Positions 54,315 through 64,000 of a stretch of 64,000 nucleotides of DNA are shown one piece after another. Position numbers and translations under genes: made by a program. Location of the stretch: positions 62,001 through 126,000 of the forward strand of contig JANOQN010000016.1 in NCBI GenBank assembly GCA_031422315.1, given 5' to 3'. The stretch comes from JANNYA01 sp031422315. Its GTDB lineage: Bacteria > Pseudomonadota > Gammaproteobacteria > Xanthomonadales > SZUA-5. The notes below the pieces were generated by a model. That model saw only the letters and a list, made by a program, of their open reading frames with translations, had not been told where the DNA came from and ran no database searches. Numbering within the stretch: position 1 is the stretch's first letter; the number at the start of each line of letters is the position of its first letter.

Positions 54315-54737
54315 ATGAGAAACAGAATGCTGCAATTGAGTCGCGCAATTTGTCTTTCCCTGCTGGCAAGTGCAGCTGGGCTCAGCATCGCGAATGCGGC
54401 TACCCCGGCAGCAACGCCACCCATGTCGCACGGAGACATGAAGGGTATGGACATGAAAGGTATGGATATGAAGGGCATGGGCATGATGGGTTCGTCGGAT
54501 ATGAAAGCGCACATGATGAAATCTATGCAAGGCATGCAAAGCATGACCATGACCGGGAATGCGGATAAAGACTTCGCTTCAATGATGCGCATGCATCACC
54601 AATGCGCCGTTGAAATGTCGCAAATGCAGCTTGCTAATGGTAAAAGCCCTGAAATGAAAGCAATGGCGACGAAAATAATCGCCTCACAGAAAAAAGAAAT
54701 TGCAAAGTTTGATGCCTGGATAGCCAAACAAAAATAA
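54315..54737 (+). CDS. Exported Met-rich DUF305-family protein
   Basis: Protein of 140 residues with a signal peptide to about residue 28. A tandem M-D-M-K-G repeat and further Met runs (residues 37-80) precede the short helical DUF305 core with S-M-M-R-M-H-H-Q-C-A-V-E-M and I-A-S-Q-K-K-E-I-A-K-F-D-A-W. DUF305 proteins are linked to periplasmic copper binding. ATG 54315 is preferred over 54273. It diverges from copA and probably belongs to the same copper response. Confidence 0.88.
   Translation: MRNRMLQLSRAICLSLLASAAGLSIANAATPAATPPMSHGDMKGMDMKGMDMKGMGMMGSSDMKAHMMKSMQGMQSMTMTGNADKDFASMMRMHHQCAVEMSQMQLANGKSPEMKAMATKIIASQKKEIAKFDAWIAKQK
54435..54479 (+). repeat. Tandem 15-base repeat encoding DMKGM
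   Basis: Three copies of a 15-base unit (GACATGAAGGGTATG and two near-identical) code the D-M-K-G-M repeats of the DUF305 protein, a Cu(I)-type thioether linker. Confidence 0.8.
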
Positions 54738-54861
54738 ATGTTGTGATGGTCCGGGTGCGGTTTGGCTGCAAGCGTCGCCGATTCGAAGTTATTCCGAATC
54801 TGTAAGCACCAAGCCGTTAACCTGATTCTCAATTCAAACCAGCAGTCGTTTTGGATTTCCT

Positions 54862-55335
54862 ATGCAGACAAGCAGTTTGGCCAGCTCAAGCCTATGGCTC
54901 AATTCAATTCGCTTTTATGTTTTGCTCGTTACGCTGCTGAATGGCGTTTGGGAAACCCTGCAGATGCCGCTGTACACCCTTTGGCAAGACGGCAGCGCGG
55001 GCGAGATTGTGTTTGCGCTGGCGCATTGCACGCTTGGCGATGCCATGATCGCAAGCTTAAGTTTGTTGCTAGCGCTGAGCTGTTTCGGAAACGGCGCTTG
55101 GCCACAGAAGCGATTCCGAGCAGTTGCCATTAGCGCAATTTTTATAGGTGTTTGCTACACCATTTATAGCGAATGGCACAACACGACGGTCAGCAAAAGC
55201 TGGGCATACACGGCGTCTATGCCTAGCGTATTGGGAATTGGATTGGCACCGATTGCGCAGTGGCTTATAGTGCCAAGTGCGGCACTATGGTGGACCCGAT
55301 TTCGCTATGCTCGTTTACCAACGCCAGATGCATAG
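54862..55335 (+). CDS. Hypothetical four-helix membrane protein
   Basis: Protein of 157 residues with four predicted membrane helices. Recognisable segments are LLNGVWETLQMPLYTLWQ and ALAHCTLGDAMIASLSLLLAL, found in a family of uncharacterised proteobacterial membrane proteins. W-E-x-x-Q-M-P and H-C-x-x-G-D may be a ligand site but this is speculation. No strong ribosome site is visible. Confidence 0.6.
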   Translation: MQTSSLASSSLWLNSIRFYVLLVTLLNGVWETLQMPLYTLWQDGSAGEIVFALAHCTLGDAMIASLSLLLALSCFGNGAWPQKRFRAVAISAIFIGVCYTIYSEWHNTTVSKSWAYTASMPSVLGIGLAPIAQWLIVPSAALWWTRFRYARLPTPDA

Positions 55336-55395
55336 GGCTTTAACCTAGGCGTATTGTGTGCCACCAAAATTTTACGGATTTCCTGAGTCAATCCT

Positions 55396-56769
55396 ATGCC
55401 TAAAGCCGCAATAGCGCCGGCGTTTATTGCCACAGACCGCGCGCAAATCTTAAACGAGCAATGCGCGTGTATAACCTTAGATAGGGTCAAGCTCAATGCC
55501 GAGCTTGCGCGCGAGCTTGACGCTAGCTTTCAGGCGCATGCCAACGCAAACGTGTTAACCGTGGGTGCCGTGCAAGATAAATCTAGCCTGCGTGATCAAA
55601 ACGCCTTGCTGTGCGGATTAGCGCTGTCAAACGATGCGACTATCGGCTTGTTCTCAGACACCACGCTGTTCGTCAGTGCCAAAAACGTGCGCCAGATTGA
55701 TGCTTTCATAGCCGCCCATCAGCGCATTACCGCACTAACTGGCTGGCGCAGTGCTGCGTTAAACGGCGCAACCGAGGTTACTCGGCATGAAACGGGCAGT
55801 CAGGGCGTATTGATGGGCTACGACTTTCACTTAAGCGAGCAAGGCCCGCAGCTGATAGAAATCAACACCAACGCCGGTGGTGCGTTGCTCAACATGACGC
55901 TCGCGCGTGCGCAGCGCGCCTGCTGCGGCCTTACCGATCCGATGCAAACTCAAGCTCAAGACAGCGCCAAAATGCTGGATATGTTTTATGCAGAGTGGCG
56001 TGCCTGCAAAGCGAATGCACCGCTGCGTCACGTCGCGATAGTAGATCAATCGCCGCTAGAGCAATATCTGCTGCCAGAGTTTTTGTTGTTCCAAGCGCTA
56101 TTCGAACGAGCGGGCATTCGCGCTAGTATTTGCGATCCGAGCGAGCTTGTGATTGTCGATGGCACCCTGCAATTGCAAGGTGTGGTGGTAGATATGATCT
56201 ACAACCGCTGCACCGACTTCGCTTTCGCAAGCGCCTCCAGCGCCAATCTCCGCCTTGCCTGGCTAGCTGATTTAGCCGTCATCACACCCAATCCCTATGT
56301 GCATGCGGTATTTGCCGACAAGCGCCTGTTGGTGCGCTTGAGCGATCCAGATTTTCTGGCATCAATCGGAGCTATACCTAACGATATTGCGTTATGCAGT
56401 GCTCAGGTACCGCCGACGCGTTTGGTGCAAGCAGAAGATGCGCTCGCGCTTTGGCAGGATCGAAATATGTGGTTTTTCAAACCCGCTGATGGCTTTGGCG
56501 GCAAAGCGACTTATCGCGGAGATAAACTTACGCGCCGCGTGTTTGACGAAATACTGCTTGGCAGCTACGTCGCGCAGCGTATCGTAGCGCCTAGTTTGCG
56601 GGTGCAAAATGTAGGCGGCAAACACGTGCTGCTAAAAACCGATTTGCGTGCCTACAGTTACGCAGGTGAAGTTCTGCTTTATGCCGCTCGCTTGTACCAG
56701 GGCCAAACCACCAACTTTCGCACTCCGGGCGGCGGCTTTGCTTCGGTGGTTGAAATTGCCAGTGCTTAA
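55396..56769 (+). CDS. ATP-grasp-like protein of unknown function
   Basis: Soluble protein of 457 residues. A motif GPQLIEINTNAGGALLN (about residues 155-171) and a nucleotide-type loop W-F-F-K-P-A-D-G-F-G-G-K-A-T-Y-R-G-D (about 356-373), with Asp and Arg after it, resemble the ATP-grasp ligase fold. Ordering (E-x-N-T-N before the P-x-D-G-F-G-G-K loop) suggests a permuted or divergent member, such as glutathionylspermidine-synthase-like proteins. The substrate is unknown. The start is weakly supported (no clear ribosome site). Confidence 0.5.
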   Translation: MPKAAIAPAFIATDRAQILNEQCACITLDRVKLNAELARELDASFQAHANANVLTVGAVQDKSSLRDQNALLCGLALSNDATIGLFSDTTLFVSAKNVRQIDAFIAAHQRITALTGWRSAALNGATEVTRHETGSQGVLMGYDFHLSEQGPQLIEINTNAGGALLNMTLARAQRACCGLTDPMQTQAQDSAKMLDMFYAEWRACKANAPLRHVAIVDQSPLEQYLLPEFLLFQALFERAGIRASICDPSELVIVDGTLQLQGVVVDMIYNRCTDFAFASASSANLRLAWLADLAVITPNPYVHAVFADKRLLVRLSDPDFLASIGAIPNDIALCSAQVPPTRLVQAEDALALWQDRNMWFFKPADGFGGKATYRGDKLTRRVFDEILLGSYVAQRIVAPSLRVQNVGGKHVLLKTDLRAYSYAGEVLLYAARLYQGQTTNFRTPGGGFASVVEIASA

Positions 56770-56825
56770 GTCAACCTAATTCACAGCAAACCGTTATCTC
56801 AAGCACTACAAAACTTGAGCATCAA

Positions 56826-57965
56826 ATGAAAAAAGCGAGTACTTGGCTGGTCGGCGTATTTTCGATTCTTGCGTATGGCACGGCCCAAGCGCAGGTCAGC
56901 TTGGCGGTCGAAAATGGCTTTGGAAGTGGTAGTTTCTTGCCCGGCGCAAGTCGATTGATTGCCGCGCGCACACCGCAAGCCTCGGAAGTGTTTTCGCACT
57001 GGCAATTTAGCGATGACTTGGTGATACGCGATAGCGCAGCTTGGATGCAGTTTGTTGTCATGCCGACACAGCCACTTAGTGCCGCCGCAATTTTTAAGCC
57101 TTTTGCTGCCTATCAAGTGCAAAGCCTGACGATCAATGGCAGTGCGGCGCGCTATGCAACGCCTGCTGGCTCGGCACACACGCTGCTGCTGCGCTTTCAC
57201 GGCTCTGGCGGCAGTGCGCAAAACCAATTTAACCCAGGCGAGAATTTGTACTTTAGTGAGCTAGCACTTGCACGCGGCTTTGCGGTCGCCAGTTTGGACA
57301 GTGTGGATCGCGTCAATCGCCAGTGGAACCCGGCTTTCAATTTGAATAATCCCGACGTGCAAAACGTGGCTGCGCTGATTGCAGAGCTGCGCCAGCGCAA
57401 GGTCATTTCCGAAGACACGCCGATCGTGGCGCAGGGCACCAGCAATGGCGCGGCATTTACTTCTCGCGTATCAGCGCTGTTGAATTTTGATGCGCAAGCA
57501 TTGGTGATTGCCGCTGGTATTAATCCAATTGTTCGAAGCGCGCAGATTCCTACCTGTTGGGTACTGAATCAAAACGACAGCATCGTCGGCCCGCAAGCCA
57601 TTAGCGATGCAAGTGCCAGTATTGCTGTGCTAACCACGCAAAACGTGCCCAATGCGTTATGGCAACTGACCCCCACGCCCGTCTACCCGGAACGCTTTAC
57701 TCGAATTCGTGGCGTTACTTTGGCGCAATCGCGCACGATTTACGATGCGCTACGCTTGCAAAATGCGCTGGATAGCAGTGATTTTCTACTCGTCAATCCC
57801 GCCAATTTAAGCGCGCTAGGCCTGCCACCCGGTTTTGCGCAGATTCAATCAGACATTACCGAGCAGCTCAATCTTGCGTTTACCGAGCATCAGTTCGGCA
57901 GCAACTTTATGCATCTGCAGTTGGACTTTTTGCAAGGCAAGATTCTGGCTTCGGGGTTTGAGTAG
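56826..57965 (+). CDS. Exported alpha/beta hydrolase with F-x-x-G-F-E-type tail
   Basis: Protein of 379 residues with a signal peptide to about residue 22. The oxyanion segment L-L-R-F-H-G-S-G-G, the nucleophile Ser206 in G-T-S-N-G and a possible late His (T-E-H-Q-F-G) give an esterase-type hydrolase. The last residues Q-G-K-I-L-A-S-G-F-E share the G-F-E ending of the delta-60 protein at 8527. GAG lies six bases before the ATG. The substrate is unknown; depolymerase-like activity is possible. Confidence 0.75.
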   Translation: MKKASTWLVGVFSILAYGTAQAQVSLAVENGFGSGSFLPGASRLIAARTPQASEVFSHWQFSDDLVIRDSAAWMQFVVMPTQPLSAAAIFKPFAAYQVQSLTINGSAARYATPAGSAHTLLLRFHGSGGSAQNQFNPGENLYFSELALARGFAVASLDSVDRVNRQWNPAFNLNNPDVQNVAALIAELRQRKVISEDTPIVAQGTSNGAAFTSRVSALLNFDAQALVIAAGINPIVRSAQIPTCWVLNQNDSIVGPQAISDASASIAVLTTQNVPNALWQLTPTPVYPERFTRIRGVTLAQSRTIYDALRLQNALDSSDFLLVNPANLSALGLPPGFAQIQSDITEQLNLAFTEHQFGSNFMHLQLDFLQGKILASGFE

Positions 57966-58022
57966 CTGTTTTGTTTATCTAAGCTTGCGCAGTTTTGCTT
58001 GCGCGCAAAAATTGTCAATTAC

Positions 58023-59129
58023 CTAATCGACTAGCTGTTTACCCGATGGCTCTTGCTGCGTGGTGCAGTGAATGCCGCCGCCACCTGCTGCGATGCCATC
58101 TATGTTGAGCTGCACAATTTTGCGCTCTGGAAATAGCTTTTGTAGCGAAGTCTTGGCTGCTAAATCAGCGCTTTGATCGCCAAATTCAGGCGCAATCACG
58201 GCGCCATTGCAGATATAAAAGTTGATGTATCCTGCGGCAAAATCATCGCTTGCATATTCGGGCCGCACGTTTTTTGGGGCCGCCATAACGATCACAGACA
58301 GCGCCCGCCCCGCAGCATCTTTGGCGCGTCGCAACATCTCAAGGTGGCGCTTGGTAACAGCATGATCAAACGATTGCGGATCAGGGTCAAACCCGGCCAC
58401 GACCACGCCAGGCTTGACAAAACGTGCGTAAAAATCGGTGTGGCCATCGGTGATGTCTTTGCCCGCGATGCCAGGTAGCCAAATGACTTTCTCGATACCC
58501 AATAATTCCAGCAACTCGGCTTCGCAATCGGCTTTGCTAACGCCCGGGTTTCGATTGGCATTGAGCACGCAGCTTTCAGTGATGATCGCGGTGCCTGCAC
58601 CGTCCACTTCGATGCCACCGCCTTCCAGCACTAAATCTGAGCTCAGCCGCTGCACCTGCGCTTGCGCACTGACAAGGCGTGCGATGTTGGCATCGAAGCC
58701 ATGATCCTGCTTTTCGCCCCAGCCGTTGAAATTAAAATCAACGCCGGCTGTACCGCCTTGTGCATCCAGAACAAATACCGGGCCAGTATCGCGCATCCAC
58801 AGATCATCCAGTGGTGCGGTCACGAGCGCCACTTTTGCGCTCAACAAACGTTTTGCGATGGCTAATTCACTTTCGCGCACCAGCATCGAAACCGGCTCAT
58901 AGACCGAAATGGTGTTCGCAATGGTGGCAAGGTCGCGCTGGACTCTGGTCAATAGCTTACTACCCCAGATTTTTTTGCTTGCACCAAACGCCATCCAGGT
59001 GCGTAGATGTGGTGCGGCTTCGTCTGGCATCAGCCAGCGATTCAGCGGTGCATAGTCCCGCGCGCTGGCTTGGCGACTGGCGAGCGCGAGTAAACCGCTG
59101 GATTGTAAAAACTGACGTCGATTGAACAT
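58023..59129 (-). CDS. Tat-exported agmatine/peptidylarginine deiminase family protein
   Basis: Protein of 368 residues of the PAD-porph family. The Tat signal has R4-R5-Q-F-L followed by a hydrophobic stretch. Conserved segments WMRDTGPVFVLD, LEGGGIEVDGAG, DGHTDFYARFVKPG and the catalytic Cys355 in G-G-G-G-I-H-C-T-T-Q-Q-E-P are all present, so it should be active on a guanidino substrate: agmatine to N-carbamoylputrescine, or peptidyl-arginine. Export favours an extracellular substrate. It converges with the preceding hydrolase gene. Confidence 0.92.
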   Translation of the reverse strand: MFNRRQFLQSSGLLALASRQASARDYAPLNRWLMPDEAAPHLRTWMAFGASKKIWGSKLLTRVQRDLATIANTISVYEPVSMLVRESELAIAKRLLSAKVALVTAPLDDLWMRDTGPVFVLDAQGGTAGVDFNFNGWGEKQDHGFDANIARLVSAQAQVQRLSSDLVLEGGGIEVDGAGTAIITESCVLNANRNPGVSKADCEAELLELLGIEKVIWLPGIAGKDITDGHTDFYARFVKPGVVVAGFDPDPQSFDHAVTKRHLEMLRRAKDAAGRALSVIVMAAPKNVRPEYASDDFAAGYINFYICNGAVIAPEFGDQSADLAAKTSLQKLFPERKIVQLNIDGIAAGGGGIHCTTQQEPSGKQLVD

Positions 59130-59159
59130 GCATTAGCCCTATTTGATGAAATTCATGCT

Positions 59160-59715
<556 letters not shown>

Positions 59716-59739
59716 CACTACAATCGGCAAAAACTCAAA

Positions 59740-60810
59740 CTAATGATCATGCCGATGGTGCGAATCAGGAAAGTGCGGGTGTGAATGCGCTTGCACCTCA
59801 TGGCGATGCCCATGCCTGTGCGTGCCGCCGGGTGCGGCGGGTTCGTCTAGTTCGCTATGTTCGTGTTGATGGTGTTCGTCGTGGCTATGTTCGTGTTCGT
59901 GCTGCATCACTTCATGCTGGTGCCAATGCGCGTGGTATTCAGTCAAATGCAGCCATACGCCAATCGCCATTAACGAGCCAGCGATCAACAAGGGCAGCGT
60001 AATCGGATCGCCCATTGCTAAGGCTAGCGTGGCGCCGAAAAACGGCGCCACAGAAAAGTATGCGCCCGTGCGCGCCGTGCCCAGGTGCCGCAGCGCCACC
60101 ACAAACAGCGCCAGACTGATGCCATAGGCGATCAAGCCCACCAGCATTGCCATCGACACAATAGCTGCCGAGGGTAGTGCAGCGTTGCCCAAAATTTGCG
60201 CAATAGTAAGATTGACCACGCCTGCGGTCATCCCTTTTACCGCAGCAATCCAAGTGGCGTCGGTTAGCGATATCTTGCGAGTCAAATTATTATCCAAACC
60301 CCAGGCAAAACACGCGCCTAGCACCGCTAGCGCCGGCCATAGGCTTGCACCGCTCAGCTGACTCAATTTAGATGGCCAGCTTAAAATTACCGCACCCGCT
60401 AAAATAGCCAGCATGCCCAGTGCGATGCGCCGGTCAAAATTTTCTTTGAAGGCAAACCAGGCAAGTAGCGCGGTAAAAACGCCCTCCGCGTTGAGCAGCA
60501 GCGATGCACCCGACGCTGGCATACCGCGCAAACCAAACATCAGCAGCACCGGCGCGATTACCCCGCCGCTGAGCACCGCACCGAGTAGCCATGGCCTTTC
60601 ACTACGCGCTAACTGCACGGGGTTTGCCCGCGAGATGATGCGGTACAGCGTCATGCCTAGGCCTGCACCCAAATAAAGTAAGCCTGCTAACAACCAAGGA
60701 TTGAGGCTTGTCAGCAGCTGCTTTGCCAACGGTGTGCCTGCACCAAATAGCAAAGCGGCTAGCAGTGCCGCGAGTACGCCTGGCTGCAACCGCGGGAGCT
60801 TTAATGCCAT
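59740..60810 (-). CDS. EamA/DMT-family transporter with His-rich cytoplasmic or periplasmic tail
   Basis: Transporter of 356 residues. Ten transmembrane helices with two EamA repeats, e.g. LLYLGAGLGMTLYRI, LGACFAWGLDNNLTRKISL and GTARTGAYFSVAPFFGATLAL, occupy residues 1-290. The last 60 residues are a His/Glu/Asp-rich tail beginning H-W-H-Q-H-E-V and ending H-H-R-H-D-H. In a metal-gene block this hints at export of Co, Ni, Zn or similar. It is spaced 15 bases from the gene before it. Confidence 0.85.
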   Translation of the reverse strand: MALKLPRLQPGVLAALLAALLFGAGTPLAKQLLTSLNPWLLAGLLYLGAGLGMTLYRIISRANPVQLARSERPWLLGAVLSGGVIAPVLLMFGLRGMPASGASLLLNAEGVFTALLAWFAFKENFDRRIALGMLAILAGAVILSWPSKLSQLSGASLWPALAVLGACFAWGLDNNLTRKISLTDATWIAAVKGMTAGVVNLTIAQILGNAALPSAAIVSMAMLVGLIAYGISLALFVVALRHLGTARTGAYFSVAPFFGATLALAMGDPITLPLLIAGSLMAIGVWLHLTEYHAHWHQHEVMQHEHEHSHDEHHQHEHSELDEPAAPGGTHRHGHRHEVQAHSHPHFPDSHHRHDH

Positions 60811-60825
60811 GGCGATTCCTTGCAG

Positions 60826-61509
60826 TTACGGGCGATAAAGTTGTTCAAAATAGCCGCTGACTTTGACGGTAATCGTCACCGGCGCGGTGCCTTTATTTTT
60901 CCAGTACCAGCCATGTACGCCGGTAAACGGTGCGATAAAGCGCCCGTGCGCTTCGGTTTTTTGGTTGTCCAGCCAGTAGCTCGTGAATCGATCGCCATCG
61001 TCTGGTTTTTCGCCGTGCATATCAAAATTGACTGGCCCGCCATTTGCTACCCAGCTAAATACAAACGAAGCGCCATCTTGCATTTTCGCTTTGACCTCGG
61101 CGCCTTTGCCGGGTTCTAGCGTCAGGCTCATTTCGTCACTTCGAAATGCGTTGCTTTGCGCGCGTACCGCGTCTAAGTTAAAAGATTGCGACGCATCAGT
61201 TTGCTCGGGCGTGCTCTGCCCCGGAAGCGCTTGCCCAGGAACTGACTGCCCAGGCAATTTCTGGCTAGCAATAACCGCAGGAGCTATCGCCGAGGGCGTT
61301 ACGATAGCGGGCAAAACTGGCAGTGCCTCAACTGAGTGCAGTTGCGTCAGTCCTAGCAGCCCACCCATACCGGTAGGATCTTTACCATATTCAGCGGGCA
61401 GTACGGCGGCAAACAAAACAAGCATCGCAAGCAAAAGCGCTATCACGCTCGCTTTGACAAGCTGCGATGTACTCGGGTGGTTTATGGTTGGGTTGCAATT
61501 GTCATGCAT
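60826..61509 (-). CDS. Transmembrane anchor protein of metal-efflux clusters
   Basis: Protein of 227 residues with one N-terminal helix (LVKASVIALLLAMLVLFAAV) and a long periplasmic part. A proline/glutamine-rich spacer (P-G-Q-S-V-P-G-Q) is followed by a compact end domain with DGASFVFSWVANGGPVNFDMHG and GVHGWYWKNKGTAPVTITVKVSG. Proteins of this look commonly stand next to HupE and RND genes and are called transmembrane anchor proteins; the activity is unknown. It is nine bases after hupE. Confidence 0.75.
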   Translation of the reverse strand: MHDNCNPTINHPSTSQLVKASVIALLLAMLVLFAAVLPAEYGKDPTGMGGLLGLTQLHSVEALPVLPAIVTPSAIAPAVIASQKLPGQSVPGQALPGQSTPEQTDASQSFNLDAVRAQSNAFRSDEMSLTLEPGKGAEVKAKMQDGASFVFSWVANGGPVNFDMHGEKPDDGDRFTSYWLDNQKTEAHGRFIAPFTGVHGWYWKNKGTAPVTITVKVSGYFEQLYRP

Positions 61510-61518
61510 ATCAGGCCT

Positions 61519-62274
61519 CTAAATAGCTGCGGTAACGTTGATTGAAAAAATGTAGCCCGCGATTTGATAGCCGGTCAGTAAAAACCCCGCGCTCATTAAC
61601 ATCACGTTGCTCATGTAGGCGTGCCGCGCAAATGAGGCGGTGCGCCGCCAAAATCCCATGACGATGAGGATTGCGCCTAAAGCGAGCAGCTGGCCAATTT
61701 CAACCCCGACATTGAAGGCCAGCATATTAGCCACTAAGCCATTGCTGGAAAGATTGAAATCTTGCAATTTGGTCGCTAAACCAAATCCGTGAAACAGCCC
61801 AAAGATCAGCACCGCCACCTTAGCATTGGGCTGCACGCCCAGCACAGTTTTGAATGCGCCTAGATTGTCCAGCGCTTTGTAGACCACCGATAAGCCGATA
61901 ATCGCGTCCACCAAAAAAGGATTGACATGAATTCGACTCAGCACACCAAATAGCAGCGTGCTGCTGTGCCCGAGCGCAAATAGCGTGACGTATAAACCGA
62001 CATCTTTAAGGCGATACAAAAAGAAAATTACGCCAAACAAAAACAAGAGATGATCGTAGCCGGTGACCATATGCTTGGCACCTAAGTAGATAAACGGCAG
62101 CAGCGCTGGCCCGTTGGTGTTTTGAATAAAGGCGGCATCACTGCCTTCTACGCCATGCGCAGCGGCGTAGCCCGCCCATAGCAGGCAAAGCAGCCACAGC
62201 GCGCTGCGGCGGCTTATAAAACCAGTCATAGCACCGCCCAGTTTTCGAATGTTTATCGGTGCGGCTGGCATCAC
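61519..62274 (-). CDS. HupE/UreJ family metal transporter
   Basis: Membrane protein of 251 residues with six to seven helices. Family marks are H-M-V-T-G-Y-D-H-L-L-F-L-F-G-V, ALGHSSTLL and LIFGLFHGFGLATKL, the His-bearing motifs of nickel/cobalt transporters HupE and UreJ. A signal-like stretch (MTGFISRR onward) suggests ATG 62229 as an alternative start. Its annotated start overlaps the upstream small gene by four bases. The transported ion is unknown. Confidence 0.9.
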   Translation of the reverse strand: MMPAAPINIRKLGGAMTGFISRRSALWLLCLLWAGYAAAHGVEGSDAAFIQNTNGPALLPFIYLGAKHMVTGYDHLLFLFGVIFFLYRLKDVGLYVTLFALGHSSTLLFGVLSRIHVNPFLVDAIIGLSVVYKALDNLGAFKTVLGVQPNAKVAVLIFGLFHGFGLATKLQDFNLSSNGLVANMLAFNVGVEIGQLLALGAILIVMGFWRRTASFARHAYMSNVMLMSAGFLLTGYQIAGYIFSINVTAAI

Positions 62275-62516
62275 TGCGATTGGGCGCTTAACAAATTAGG
62301 TTTTACGTCGTCCGGCTTGCTTGCCTCAGGCCTGACTTCGGCTTTGGTCTCAACGCCGCTCTCTGCGCTCGGCTGTGGCAAATCGGCCGCTGGCTCGACT
62401 TCAACTTCCATTTTTGGCGGCGGCGGCAAATCTTCAACGTCGCCATGTTGGCCGTGCGCGTGTACTGCGGAGCAAACGACAATACTAAAAAGTGCGGTGA
62501 TGATTTTGAGTGACAT
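62271..62516 (-). CDS. Small periplasmic protein, unknown function
   Basis: Protein of 81 residues with a signal peptide ending V-H-A and starting the mature chain H-G-Q-H-G-D. The rest is proline- and glutamate-rich (L-P-P-P-P-K-M-E-V-E-V-E-P) and probably disordered. It may offer weak metal sites or act as a spacer in the RND/HupE operon. It overlaps hupE by four bases. No family recognised. Confidence 0.6.
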   Translation of the reverse strand: MSLKIITALFSIVVCSAVHAHGQHGDVEDLPPPPKMEVEVEPAADLPQPSAESGVETKAEVRPEASKPDDVKPNLLSAQSQ

Positions 62517-62530
62517 AAATTGTTTCCTTT

Positions 62531-62556
62531 TTGGTTAGCTTCTTTGGTTAGCTTCT
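62531..62556. repeat. Two-copy 13-base tandem repeat
   Basis: TTGGTTAGCTTCT occurs twice in direct succession in the gap before the small periplasmic gene. It is possibly a slippage product; it could alter spacing of a regulatory site. Confidence 0.8.
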
Positions 62557-62622
62557 TTAATTGGCTTTACGTGTTTGATTCAAGGCTTAAATCAAGGTTT
62601 AGATGATGCATTTGTTTCGTGC

Positions 62623-64000
<1,378 letters not shown>

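Overview
The window looks like a chromosomal segment of a gammaproteobacterium, probably close to the Xanthomonadales/Rhodanobacteraceae. This is inferred from content, not from a marker gene. Supporting signs are the rsmI-lpoA-yraN block (LpoA is gammaproteobacterial), the ubiK-comM pair, a phasin that implies polyhydroxyalkanoate storage, and two secreted proteins ending in an F-x-x-G-F-E tail of the kind I associate with that group. I see no rRNA or tRNA gene, CRISPR array, prophage or transposase. The region is mostly intact genes with two toxin-antitoxin modules, scattered REP-like palindromes and a few decayed genes.

Layout. 1-2.4 kb: the end of an FNR-type regulator, a double-domain universal stress protein with a perfect FNR-type box upstream, an ECF sigma factor and a VOC protein. 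2.5-7.5 kb: rsmI diverging from lpoA-yraN, then a TPR protein and a Tat-exported dienelactone hydrolase. 7.6-12.3 kb: vapBC with an operator-like palindrome, a delta-60 repeat protein, a frameshifted small secreted peptide and an OmpA-type protein. 12.4-18.4 kb: amidohydrolase, methyltransferase, a PqqD-like/glycosyltransferase-like protein, DUF423, an AbrB-Doc module with its own palindrome, a HEAT-like/zinc-ribbon protein and ubiK. 18.6-34.3 kb: comM, S9 peptidase, PilZ, a two-component system, bacterioferritin, phasin, a YdjM-type membrane protein, a DUF5916 outer-membrane protein and several DUF genes, including a truncated ADP-ribosylglycohydrolase.

34.5-42.9 kb is a complete high-affinity potassium operon, kdpFABC-kdpDE. 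It is headed by an extra 31-codon membrane peptide whose stop overlaps the kdpF start. 43.2-45.1 kb holds a membrane-anchored mono-haem protein and a transglutaminase-like TPR lipoprotein.

45.3-54.7 kb is a copper (heavy-metal) defence cluster: Cys/His-rich exported leader protein, outer-membrane protein, periplasmic HMA protein, MerT-like membrane protein, TolC-family lipoprotein with a fused metal-binding tail, Tat-exported multicopper oxidase, cytochrome c, NTF2-like protein, and then a convergent Cu(I) P-type ATPase that diverges from a Met-rich DUF305 protein. The HMA-MerT-TolC-oxidase-cytochrome genes overlap one another, so they are almost certainly one transcript. No RND pump or membrane-fusion protein accompanies the TolC protein. 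My reading is that the operon sequesters and oxidises periplasmic copper while the ATPase clears the cytoplasm.

54.8-64 kb: a membrane protein, an ATP-grasp-like protein, a secreted hydrolase, a Tat-exported agmatine/peptidylarginine-type deiminase, and a second metal block on the minus strand. That block has a CzcA/CusA-type RND permease (cut by the window edge), a small periplasmic protein, HupE/UreJ, a membrane-anchor protein and an EamA transporter with a His-rich tail. It ends in a decayed second copy of the RND permease C-terminus.
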